Positions 47,001 through 55,428 of a stretch of DNA of 64,000 nucleotides are shown here, in pieces. Below the pieces are notes generated by a model. That model was not told the origin of the DNA. It saw only the letters and a list, made by a program, of their open reading frames with translations, and ran no database searches. Origin of the DNA: Elstera cyanobacteriorum (GTDB lineage: Bacteria > Pseudomonadota > Alphaproteobacteria > Elsterales > Elsteraceae); assembly GCF_002251735.1 (NCBI RefSeq), contig NZ_NOXS01000035.1:438814-502813 (forward strand). The letters are read 5' to 3'. Every line of letters begins with the position of its first letter. Position 1 is the first letter of the stretch. A program made the translations under genes and the position numbers.

Positions 47001-49640
47001 GATCAATGGGACTTCGCCCTGCCCGGCCCGACGCGCCTGACCCTGACGCTGACCGAGGGCATGGTCGGCGACCTGCTGTACGAGGACGGCGGCACTTATA
47101 AGAGCGTCGGCCAAATCAGCGCTGCCCGGCCCTTCACGGCCACGGTCGCGGGGGGGCGCTACCGGCTGGCGGTCACCGCGCTCGCCCGTAACAATCGCCT
47201 GGGCTACCGGTTGACCAGCGCGACCGAGGAAATTCTACCCGATCAGCCGCGCCGGGTGCCGCTGCCGACCCGCCAGAGCTTTAGCCTGGCGACGCCGCAA
47301 ACGGTCCGCCTTACCTCCTACGGCACCCAGGACGTGCGGGCGACCCTGCGCGATGCCGAGGGGCGGATCGTGGCGGAGGCTGATGACCGGCTGAACGATT
47401 GGAACTTCGTGCTGGTCCGCGCCCTGCCCGCCGGGCGCTATACGCTCAGCGTCGATGCCGTCACCCCGCCGCCTGCCGGGGTCGATCCCGCCACCGTACC
47501 AGAGGAAAACTATTCGGCTGACCCTGAAACGGCCGAGGAGGAAGAAACCGCCGACGCCACCCCCGAGATGCCCGATGCGGCGCCCGCGCTCGACCCCAGC
47601 CTCTCCCCCCTCGCACACTTAGCCGCCGGGGCGGTGGAACTCACGCTCAGCCCTTTACCGGAAACGCCGCTGGCGCCCTTGACCCTCACCAGCGGGCAAA
47701 GCCACAGCATCCCCGTGGGCGGGGCGCAAACCCTGCTGCCGCTCACGCTCGGCCCGACGGCACTGCGGATCGACGCGGCACCGGGGCCAGAACTGCTGCT
47801 TAGCCTTGAACGGCAGGCGGCGGCAGACGGGCCGTGGGAAACGCTGGACCAGGCCAGCGGCTCCGCGCCGTCCCTCGCCCTGCTGCCTGCGGCGGGGGGC
47901 GCCTATCGGCTTCGGATCGTCGCCCTCAGCGGGGGCGATACCCCTGGGCACCGTGTCACGCTACGCGCGCTCGATCTACCCGCTCAGGCGATGGGGGACG
48001 GGCTGCGCTTCACCGCGCTCGATGGGCTGCCGCTGGCCGTCGCCCGCCTGCGCGCACCGGGAGCCCCAGCGCTCGACCTTGGACCGCTGCCGAGCGGGCT
48101 GACCGCCCTGTCCGGCGCCGATGGGATTGCGCACCCAGTGCCTGCTTCGGTGCTCCTGCCTGCTGGGGAAGACCTATGGCTGTTCCGCCCCAGCCCTGAA
48201 ACGATGCCGCTAACCGTCAAACCGCTCACCCTGGCCGGGGATGAACCGCTGGTGCTGCGCCCGACCGGGCCGGTTACGCTGACGGCGGGGGCCGTGCCCG
48301 AGGGGAAAGTGACGCTGTGGCACGCCGAGGCGCCGCAAGGGCAACCGCTGCTTGCTTTGGGGGGTGCAGCGGGCCTATCCCCTGGGAGCGCGTTGGCGAC
48401 GGGACCGGCGGCGCAGGTGCGCCTGACCGCCCTCGGTTCCCAACCGATGCCGCTGGTCACGCTCACCCGGCATCTTCTTGATAAACCCATACAGATGGAC
48501 GGCAAAGCCGCCGCCCTGAGCCCCCCGCTCCCCGCGCGGGGGAGCCTCGACCTCACCCTCGCCAGCGGCCCGAAGCGGTTGATGCTCGACCTGCCCGCGG
48601 GCGTGGCAGCGGAGCTGGACGGGCTGCCGCTGATGGGCCGTACCGGCGCGCCCACCGCCTATCAGCTTGAAACCAAGGCCGACCGGCTGCGGCTCTATAA
48701 CCTCGGGACGACCCCGGCCCAGGCGGCGCTGCGGCAGCTTCCCGTGCCCGACCTGCGCCTGACGGTGACGGCACAGCAGAGCTTCAAACGCTTCCTACCG
48801 GCCGCCGGAACTTTGGTGCTGACGGTTGAGGCAGCCCCTGGCCAATCCTTGCGGATCGAAGGGGCTACCGCTGTTTGGCAGGGGGCGAATGGACAGGTGT
48901 TGCGCGGATCGCGCCTTCCAGTAGCGGGTCCGGGAGTGCTGACCCTCGATCATCCTGACGGGCTGGTCGCCGTTTGGCTCGACGGGCCGGGGGCGAGCCT
49001 ATGGCCTGACACCGCCGCCCAAACCCTTACCCTGCCGAAAAGCCTGCCCCTCAGTGGCCCGGCCCAAGCCTTCAAACTCACCCTGGCCGAGCCAGGCTTG
49101 CTGCACATCCGCAGTACGGCGCCGGTGATCGCGGGCCTGCGCAGTGGTGAGGGGGCGGAAAGCGTGCGCCTGTTCCCGACCGGCGCCGACTGGTATCGCT
49201 ATCTGCCGCCAGGGCCGGTCGATCTGCATCTGGCCGCGGCCCAAGATGGCGGATTGAGCGGTAGCCTCGATCTGACCGTCAGCCCGGTGACGCCCCTTCC
49301 AGACGGTCTCTCCGCCCCGGTGCCGTTGGCGGCGGGGGAAAGCCGGGCCTTTGCTTTCACCGTGCCGCGCGCCGGGAAAATCGGCGTCGGCGTTAAGGCG
49401 CTGCGCGATCCCGCCGCCGTCCGGCTGCTCGACGCCAAGGGCACGCTGATCGGCACGGGGTTGGTGCAGTACCGCAGCCTGCCCCCCGGGGCCTATGTGC
49501 TGGAGGTCGAGGCGCCCGCCGACGCGGCCCTGAGCGTCCAAGCCGCCGTCGTCGGGATCGCCCTGCCCGACCGGGGGCCACCGCCGGACGTGCGGCAAGC
49601 CTATCTTGATCTTGTGGGCCTGCGCCCCACCGCGCCTTGA
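44097..49640 (+). CDS. Giant exported protein: LprI/DUF1311-like N-terminus plus repeated beta-rich modules
   Basis: An uncharacterised 1847-residue protein. A signal peptide (about residues 1-29, ending QARA) is followed by an LprI/DUF1311-like domain (about 32-125) with four cysteines at 34, 46, 91 and 105 and the family wording LDDRLKLAL, RRWLAETPGAC and CLMQAYEKQIAAL; LprI members have been linked to lysozyme inhibition. The rest is alanine/proline/leucine-rich and beta-like, with a recurring strand motif Gly-x-Tyr-x-(Leu/Val/Ile) at Tyr 207, 320, 521, 558, 760, 805, 911, 1022, 1115, 1270 and 1800, reminiscent of bacterial pre-peptidase C-terminal domains. An acidic linker lies near 1145-1170. 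It leads the operon with A2M (19 bp downstream) and PBP1C. Confidence 0.85.
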   Translation: MRRQGVVQLGLLGLSLWAGGASITPQARAASFDCAKAKAAIEVLICTTPALNALDDRLKLALDAAVKQAGDGRAALLADHRRWLAETPGACGLIRPPAGDPVLACLMQAYEKQIAALKAAAAPQPSTPPSQPHPGPAVAVDPAQLPATGRQTSYLSLDAPAWVTVKTESATGVALKLVDMIAGPLGEAGEAGQRDGRIDALLDRGRYKLILTGADKTDGHVTVTARSATELHAPALPLAQAPGETLATTLEDGQQRSYWVTVGADPVAILATGRALADLRLWRDGTELAPLTPETRVTDAAPGRPQRVLTLAGSLPPGRYKLTLYGGAPLRWTEDATEMPTALRLAPQRLTTLEYRTGTIGPTGIEQAIVPATVDYARVELPSVAPVRLAARGLSSPRGTGFAEITRLNRRPIAAMGFAADAKGTLITLEGAPGQAFTLTSFPRVTTEETRLPSAKAAHLVTLLDAAPGSGGFPLTAYVGDYDKLLATAALRLGSTDGVRSSLTLDGRETLYVQITEAGRYRLKTQGVPHFWSLYPAGSYEAVPNSPSGAFDLDAGLYRLSLRPSSAKTGPVEVILTGEAATDTPAAPPARRLLSMLVPEPPNASYNYPLIMVPERASAPSGMAVYPLPLKLTAAAPVLLGLAPDQSFDLPLAPATAGTLSVNDEVGKPLPFQLDGKPATGKAALTAGAHKLTVKNADSAPLGLRVALETRAATPPPPSGGAEPPPPAYPRLTAGQTYALDLSGTDPRRFDLLVEEAGLYRIETQGRLAVQAGIRTLLLPHLARAAENGPGHNAVLEPYLRAGRYQVDLTALRKTQGRVGLSLSRAPLAESPPLRIDTPARVALARGAGAILPFTVAKRGPYDLQVLSLADPIAFRLEDTDGWPLLPLSQETEPFGAAGRLLTVALEAGDYRLVLLPPALPARAVVRLTPPTEAPPAPQGHGPHPLTLNTAQDFRWLEPAQPDAPRTPDQWDFALPGPTRLTLTLTEGMVGDLLYEDGGTYKSVGQISAARPFTATVAGGRYRLAVTALARNNRLGYRLTSATEEILPDQPRRVPLPTRQSFSLATPQTVRLTSYGTQDVRATLRDAEGRIVAEADDRLNDWNFVLVRALPAGRYTLSVDAVTPPPAGVDPATVPEENYSADPETAEEEETADATPEMPDAAPALDPSLSPLAHLAAGAVELTLSPLPETPLAPLTLTSGQSHSIPVGGAQTLLPLTLGPTALRIDAAPGPELLLSLERQAAADGPWETLDQASGSAPSLALLPAAGGAYRLRIVALSGGDTPGHRVTLRALDLPAQAMGDGLRFTALDGLPLAVARLRAPGAPALDLGPLPSGLTALSGADGIAHPVPASVLLPAGEDLWLFRPSPETMPLTVKPLTLAGDEPLVLRPTGPVTLTAGAVPEGKVTLWHAEAPQGQPLLALGGAAGLSPGSALATGPAAQVRLTALGSQPMPLVTLTRHLLDKPIQMDGKAAALSPPLPARGSLDLTLASGPKRLMLDLPAGVAAELDGLPLMGRTGAPTAYQLETKADRLRLYNLGTTPAQAALRQLPVPDLRLTVTAQQSFKRFLPAAGTLVLTVEAAPGQSLRIEGATAVWQGANGQVLRGSRLPVAGPGVLTLDHPDGLVAVWLDGPGASLWPDTAAQTLTLPKSLPLSGPAQAFKLTLAEPGLLHIRSTAPVIAGLRSGEGAESVRLFPTGADWYRYLPPGPVDLHLAAAQDGGLSGSLDLTVSPVTPLPDGLSAPVPLAAGESRAFAFTVPRAGKIGVGVKALRDPAAVRLLDAKGTLIGTGLVQYRSLPPGAYVLEVEAPADAALSVQAAVVGIALPDRGPPPDVRQAYLDLVGLRPTAP

Positions 49641-49659
49641 CCGTTTGAAGGATCGCCCG

Positions 49660-52600
49660 ATGCGCTGGCTCCTCCCCGCTCTTCTGCTCTGCACCGCTGC
49701 CGTGGCGCAAACGCCGCCGGTGGTGCTCGACCCGCCGAAACTGGCGCCCACCGTGCCGCTCGATCAGGCCCGCCGCGCCGATGGCGCCGTGCTGGTGCCC
49801 GACCGGTTTCTGCGGCGCTGGGATTCGCTGACCCTGTTCCTCAATCAAGACGTCGGCCCAGCCCAGCCCGCGCCGGAGGATCAGCCGGGGCGGATCGTCA
49901 CGCTCGACCCGCCGCAGCCGGGAAGCTGGCTGTGGATCAATCCACGCACGCTGCACTTCAAGCCCGCCGAACCCTGGCCTGCGGCGGGGGAGGTCACCGT
50001 CAGCCTGGGTGCCCGACGCGAGCGGTTGACCGTGCTGATGCCCGCCCCGGTTAGCAGTCAGCCCGCCGATGGGGTGACGCAGGTCGCCAGCCCGCGCGAG
50101 GTTATTCTGAGTTTCGCCGATCCGGTCGATCCCGCCCTCTTGGCGCGGTTGCTGACCGTGGAGATCCGCCCGCTGCCGGGGCTGGACGCCGCCCAGGGCC
50201 GCAGCCTGACCGCCCAGGATTTCACCATCAAGCCGCTCGACCGCAGCCGCGACGGCACCGCCGATTACGCCCTTCAGTTCCGCGCCCCCATCGAAGACGG
50301 CGCCAAAGTCATCGTTCGGCTACGGCAGGCGCTGGACAGCGGCCTTGATGCCCCCGTCAGCAGTCTGAACTTTTCGACCGCCCAGCCCTTCCGCGCGACC
50401 GGCCTTGCCTGCGGGCGCGGTTACGATGGCGCGGCGGGGGATGACGCCCTCGCGTGCCAACCGACCCGCTACCGCGAGACGGAAGCGGGACCGATTAGCC
50501 CCGCCCTGCGCCTCAGTTTTTCGGCCCCGCTCCCGGCGCTCGACCCGGTGCAGACAGCGAATTTGCTGCGCCTCTCCCCGCCCGTAGACGGGCTGACCGC
50601 CGTACCGGATGGGCCGAACGCCCTGCTGCTGCGCGGCGCCTTTCGGCCCGATACGCTTTATGATCTCCACCTGGGCGATGCCGGGGTGACGGATACCGAC
50701 GGCCGCCCGCTCGATCTCGCCGGTCTCACCCGCTGGCGGGTGTTTTTCAGCCCGGAACGGCCCGTCCTTGCTTGGGAAAAATCCCAAGGCATCGCCGAAC
50801 GGTTAGGGCCGCAGATGGTGCCGATCCGGGCGCGCGGGGTGGAGAAAGTCGATCTGCGCATTCACCCCATCGATCCGCTGGCGCGCAGCTTCTGGCCCTT
50901 CCCCAATGGCCCCGTTGAGATTGACGAGACGGTCGAACCGCCGCTCGACGGGCTGGCCCCGGCCGCCCACCGGGAGGTAACGCCGATCACCGCCGAGCAC
51001 TTGGCCGCCCGGCTCTCCGCGCTCGGCACGCCGTCAATTTCTGAAATCATCCCCCTGCCGGGCAAGCGTGGCGGCGGTCTGGCCCGCCTGGGCATCGACC
51101 TTCAGCCCTATCTGGCGCGGATTGCTGGACCGGAGCGCCCCGGCACCTATCTGGTCGGCTTGCGCCGCACCGATGGGCCGGGGGTGCGTAGTTGGATGCG
51201 CCTTCAGGTGACGGATCTTTCGCTGTCGGCGGTGGAGGAAGCAGGGGCCGTCCGGTTCTTCGTCACCTCCCTCGCCACCGCCCAACCGGTCGCCGGGGCG
51301 CGGGTGCGGCTGGAGGGGGGCGAGGGCCGTCAAGAGCAAGCCTATCTTGACGCCACAACTGATACCTTGGGCGCCGTCACTTGGCGGGCGCCGGGCGGTA
51401 AAACCCGGCCCTGGTATCGGCTGACCGTCACCAAGGGGGAAGACCGGCTGGTGCTGCACCCCGGCCTCGTGCTGCCGCGCTATGCGGGTCAAACGTGGAA
51501 TAACACCGTCTCAGGCTGGCTCGATTGGACCCTGCAACCGCTGGAGCCGCGCCAAGAAAAGCCGCGCGTGCTCTGCCATATCTTCACCGAACGCCCGATC
51601 TATCGCCCGGAAGACCCGGTGCAAGTGAAGGGCTTCGTGCGCAGCTACCTCGGCGGGGCCCATCGCTTTGCCACGGGCGGCGGCACGCTGGTGATCCAAG
51701 GCCCGAATGACGAGGAGTGGCGCGTCCCGGTCACGCTCAGCGACACGGGCAGCTTTCATTACGCCTTTGCCGAAAAGACCGTGGCGACGGGCGAGTATAG
51801 CGCCGTCTTCGAAAGCGCGGGTAAGGCACCGGAGAGCTGCGGGCGGATGACCTTTAAGAAAGACGCCTACCGCCTACCGACTTTCGAAGTGCTGCTGAAC
51901 GGCCCGCAGCGCGCCCCGCTGGACGAAGCCTTCGGCGTCGATCTTACCGCGCGCTATTTCGCGGGCGGGCTGGTCGCTGATCGGCCTATTACTTGGCGCG
52001 TAACTCAGGCCCCCATAGCCTGGACGCCGCCCGACCGGCCCGGTTTCTTCTTCTCCAGCGATTCGCGCTTCGGGGCAGAGGAAAAATTCCGCGCAAGCCC
52101 GGTGTTGGAACAAACCGCCCGGACGGACGAGGGCGGCGGCGCGTCAATCACCCTCAATCCAACGCTGGAGCCGACCGGCCACCCGCGCCGCTATCAGATC
52201 GAAGCGACCGTAACCGGGCCGGACGATATTCAGGTCCGCACCTCTACCCAAGTGCAGGCGCTGCCCGCCTTCGTGCTGGGGGTGAAGGTGCCGCGCTATC
52301 TTGAGAGCGCCACCAGCCTGAAGCCGGAGATTATTGCCATCGGCCCACAGGGCACGCCGGTCGCGGGCGTCGGCCTGACGGTGAAGCTGATCAAACGCAG
52401 TTGGAATTCGCTGCTGCAAGCGGGCGATTTTTCGCAAGGAACCGCCAAATACACCACCGAAACCATCGACGAGGTGATCGAAGAGCGCAAAATCACCAGC
52501 GCCGACGACGCGCTGACGCTGGAGTTCCCCGTGCGCGAGGCGGGGGTCTATCTGGTTCAGGCCGAGGCCGCCGATAAGATCGGGCGTCGGCAGGCGGTTT

Positions 52601-55428
52601 CCGTCGATCTGTTCGTCAATGGCGGCACCCCCGTCACCTGGTCGCGCCCGCCGACCGAAACGGTGACGGTCAGCACCGATAAAGACCGCTACGATCCCGG
52701 CGAAACGGCGCAATTGGTGCTGCAAAGCCCCTTTCAAACCGCGCGAGCGCTGGCCATCGTCGAAGAACCAGAAGGCCCCTTCCGCTATGAGTGGCTCGAC
52801 ATTCAAAAGGGCCGCGGCAGTTTTACCCTGCCGATCCGCAAGACGCAGATGCCGCGCGTTGCAGTTCACTTCCTCGTCATGCGCGGGCGCTTGCCCGGCG
52901 AGGCCCCGGCGCCAACGGCGCAGTTCGATCTGCGCAAACCGGCGACCCTGGCCGCGTCGAAATGGCTGACGGTCACCCCTGTCGCCCATCAGATCACCGC
53001 CAGCTTCACCTACCCCGAAAAAGCCCGCCCCGGCCAAACTATCGATGTGGTGCTGAAGCTGCGGGATGAGGCCGGGAAGCCTTTGGCGGGGGAAGCGACT
53101 TTCTGGCTGATCGACCAAGCCGTGCTGTCACTGGCGAAAGAACAGCCGTTGGACCCACTGCCGCAGTTCATCGTGCCGCGCGAGATGCAGATGGCGGCGC
53201 GCGACAGCCGCAATCTGGCCTTCGGGCTGCTGCCGTTGATGGAAACGCCGGGCGGCGATAAGCCGATGGACGATTTGGGCGTCGATAATATCGCCGTGCG
53301 CAAAAACTTTACCCCGGTGCCGATCTATCTGCCGACCGTGCCCATCGGCCCGAACGGCGAGGTCACGATCCCGGTGACGCTGCCCGATAGTCTGACGGTT
53401 TTTAAACTGCGTGCCAAAGCGATCAGCGGACCGGACCGCTTCGGCTATGCCACCGGCGAGTTACCCGTGCGCCTGCCGGTCATCGCGCAACCGGCTTTGC
53501 CGCGTTTCGTGCGCCCGGGCGATACGTTCGACGCCAGCGTAATTGGCCGTGTGGTTGAAGGCGAAGTGGGGGCCGGGAAAGCCACCCTGAAAGCCGATGG
53601 GCTAACCCTATCGGGCGCCGCCGAACAAAGCTTCACCTGGGAAGCCAACCGCCCGCAGCGGCTGGACTATCCAGTCGCAGTCGGCCAGCACACCTATCGC
53701 CCCGATGGCAGCTTGGACCGCAGCGCCGTGCGCCTGGGCTTCACGGTGCAGCGCCTCGCCGATCAAGCGGGGGACGCGGTAGAAATCAGCCTGCCGCTGC
53801 GCCCCGACCGGCCCGCCACCCGTCGCCAGCAGCTTCTGACCCTGGCCCCCGGGCAGACGCTGGAGATTCCCGCCGTCGCCGACCCGGCGCGTCCGGGCAC
53901 CTTGCGCCGCTCCCTGCTGCTCGCCAGCGATCCCGCCCTGCCGCGCGTCATTGCCGGGATGGTGCATTTGGTCGAAGCCCCCTGGGGCTGCACCGAACAG
54001 CGCATCAGCCTCGCCCGCGTCGAACTGGCGCTGAAACCCATCGCCGATAAGCTGGGGGAAGCCGCTTTGCTCGCCCGCCTGTCCCGTGACGTGCGCCAGA
54101 CCATCGACACGATCGACCGCTCGACCGACGAGCGCGGCCTTGCCGCCTTCTGGCCGGGGACGCAAGGGAATGTGACGCTGACGGCTTGGGCGTTGCAGTT
54201 TCTGATCGAAGCGCGGGAGGGCGGCGAGGCGGTCGATCTCGCCCTGCTGGAGCGGCTGGCGACGGCGCTCAAGCGCGCCCTGCGCGCGCCGGGGGACGAT
54301 CAGCGCCTTGGGGAGGCGGCTTGGGCCGAACGGGCGCAGGCGTTGGCGGCCCTAGCACAGGCGGGCAGCCTTGAAACCGGCTATCTCGCCGAACTCGCCC
54401 GCCGCGCCCGCACCCTCGGCCCAGAAACCCTGGCCCAAACCGTGCGGGTGCTGACCGCCGCTCGCTTTTCCGACACGCAAGTGCTCGATGGCGTGCTGGC
54501 GCAGCTTTGGGCCGCCGTCAAAACCCGGCAGACGCCGCAGGGGCTGGCCTTCGATGGGTTCGTTGGCAGCGGCAGCCCGGCGGTTCTGCTGCCGTCCGAA
54601 ACCCGCAGCCTCGCCCAAATGATCCGCGCCGTCGGCACGGCCACGCCGAACGATCCGCGCAATGCGATGCTGGTGCGTGCCTTGATCGACAGCGGCCAGG
54701 GCAATGGCTGGGGCAATACCAATACCAATAGCGAGGCGATCCTCGCCCTGGTGAAGAATGGTTTGCAAACGGCAGCCCAGCCTGCCCGCGCCGACCTGAC
54801 CTTGGGCAGCGGCGCGGGCAAACCCCTCATGCTCGCCGCCAATCAACTGCTCGTGCGGGAAACCCTGCTGGCGCCTGACGCCGCAAAACTCGCCGCGCCC
54901 ACGGGGCAACCGGCGCTGACCGTGACGCTGGACGAAAGCTTCGTGCCGCAACAACCGGGGGCAGACGCTGCCGCCGGGGCGCAGGGTTTCGTCGTCCAGC
55001 GCGACAGCTACCGCGTTCCCCCCGGCGGTGGACCGCTGCAAAAACTCGCCCCCGGCAGTCTTAGCCTGCAAGTCGGCGACGTCATTGAAGATGTCGTAGA
55101 GGTGGTCACCGCCGAAGACCGCACCCATGTTGCCGTGCGCATTCCGCTGGCGGCAGGAATGGAGCCGCTGAACCCCAGCCTCGCCACCGCCCCGGCAGAG
55201 GCGAAAATCAGCACGAAGGTCACCAGCGCCTGGAGTGCGGTGTCGTTCCTCGACGATCAGGTTAGCTTCTTCTTCACCGATCTGCCGCGCGGCACCTATA
55301 AGCTCGCCCTGCGCAGCCGCGCCACGATCCCGGGCAGCTTCACCCAGCCACCCAGCGAGGCGGAACTGATGTACCGCACGGAGGTACGCGGCAACAGCCC
55401 CGGCGCGCGGGTGACGGTCAGCCGGTGA
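49660..55428 (+). CDS. Bacterial alpha-2-macroglobulin with intact thioester
   Basis: A periplasmic protease trap of 1922 residues, related to E. coli YfhM. The ATG at 49660 gives a signal peptide (MRWLLPALLLCTAAVA); the LLLC is a poor lipobox, so a soluble secreted form is more likely than a lipoprotein. Visible parts: N-terminal MG domains, the MG2-like FTERPIYRPEDPVQVKGFVR near 640, a bait-region stretch near 940-990, PLPDSLTVFKLRAKAISG before the thioester domain, the thioester motif CTEQ at Cys1444-Gln1447 (PWGCTEQRISLARVEL), an FWPG helical domain, and the closing MG10-like end (GTYKLALRSRATIPGSFTQPP). Proteases that cut the bait would be covalently caught. Confidence 0.95.
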   Translation: MRWLLPALLLCTAAVAQTPPVVLDPPKLAPTVPLDQARRADGAVLVPDRFLRRWDSLTLFLNQDVGPAQPAPEDQPGRIVTLDPPQPGSWLWINPRTLHFKPAEPWPAAGEVTVSLGARRERLTVLMPAPVSSQPADGVTQVASPREVILSFADPVDPALLARLLTVEIRPLPGLDAAQGRSLTAQDFTIKPLDRSRDGTADYALQFRAPIEDGAKVIVRLRQALDSGLDAPVSSLNFSTAQPFRATGLACGRGYDGAAGDDALACQPTRYRETEAGPISPALRLSFSAPLPALDPVQTANLLRLSPPVDGLTAVPDGPNALLLRGAFRPDTLYDLHLGDAGVTDTDGRPLDLAGLTRWRVFFSPERPVLAWEKSQGIAERLGPQMVPIRARGVEKVDLRIHPIDPLARSFWPFPNGPVEIDETVEPPLDGLAPAAHREVTPITAEHLAARLSALGTPSISEIIPLPGKRGGGLARLGIDLQPYLARIAGPERPGTYLVGLRRTDGPGVRSWMRLQVTDLSLSAVEEAGAVRFFVTSLATAQPVAGARVRLEGGEGRQEQAYLDATTDTLGAVTWRAPGGKTRPWYRLTVTKGEDRLVLHPGLVLPRYAGQTWNNTVSGWLDWTLQPLEPRQEKPRVLCHIFTERPIYRPEDPVQVKGFVRSYLGGAHRFATGGGTLVIQGPNDEEWRVPVTLSDTGSFHYAFAEKTVATGEYSAVFESAGKAPESCGRMTFKKDAYRLPTFEVLLNGPQRAPLDEAFGVDLTARYFAGGLVADRPITWRVTQAPIAWTPPDRPGFFFSSDSRFGAEEKFRASPVLEQTARTDEGGGASITLNPTLEPTGHPRRYQIEATVTGPDDIQVRTSTQVQALPAFVLGVKVPRYLESATSLKPEIIAIGPQGTPVAGVGLTVKLIKRSWNSLLQAGDFSQGTAKYTTETIDEVIEERKITSADDALTLEFPVREAGVYLVQAEAADKIGRRQAVSVDLFVNGGTPVTWSRPPTETVTVSTDKDRYDPGETAQLVLQSPFQTARALAIVEEPEGPFRYEWLDIQKGRGSFTLPIRKTQMPRVAVHFLVMRGRLPGEAPAPTAQFDLRKPATLAASKWLTVTPVAHQITASFTYPEKARPGQTIDVVLKLRDEAGKPLAGEATFWLIDQAVLSLAKEQPLDPLPQFIVPREMQMAARDSRNLAFGLLPLMETPGGDKPMDDLGVDNIAVRKNFTPVPIYLPTVPIGPNGEVTIPVTLPDSLTVFKLRAKAISGPDRFGYATGELPVRLPVIAQPALPRFVRPGDTFDASVIGRVVEGEVGAGKATLKADGLTLSGAAEQSFTWEANRPQRLDYPVAVGQHTYRPDGSLDRSAVRLGFTVQRLADQAGDAVEISLPLRPDRPATRRQQLLTLAPGQTLEIPAVADPARPGTLRRSLLLASDPALPRVIAGMVHLVEAPWGCTEQRISLARVELALKPIADKLGEAALLARLSRDVRQTIDTIDRSTDERGLAAFWPGTQGNVTLTAWALQFLIEAREGGEAVDLALLERLATALKRALRAPGDDQRLGEAAWAERAQALAALAQAGSLETGYLAELARRARTLGPETLAQTVRVLTAARFSDTQVLDGVLAQLWAAVKTRQTPQGLAFDGFVGSGSPAVLLPSETRSLAQMIRAVGTATPNDPRNAMLVRALIDSGQGNGWGNTNTNSEAILALVKNGLQTAAQPARADLTLGSGAGKPLMLAANQLLVRETLLAPDAAKLAAPTGQPALTVTLDESFVPQQPGADAAAGAQGFVVQRDSYRVPPGGGPLQKLAPGSLSLQVGDVIEDVVEVVTAEDRTHVAVRIPLAAGMEPLNPSLATAPAEAKISTKVTSAWSAVSFLDDQVSFFFTDLPRGTYKLALRSRATIPGSFTQPPSEAELMYRTEVRGNSPGARVTVSR

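Noticed and set aside
49660-49740. Lipoprotein signal on the alpha-2-macroglobulin
   Set aside because: The only Cys in the signal is preceded by Leu (LLLC), which does not fit the lipobox, while an AVA cleavage site follows; a type I signal is more likely.
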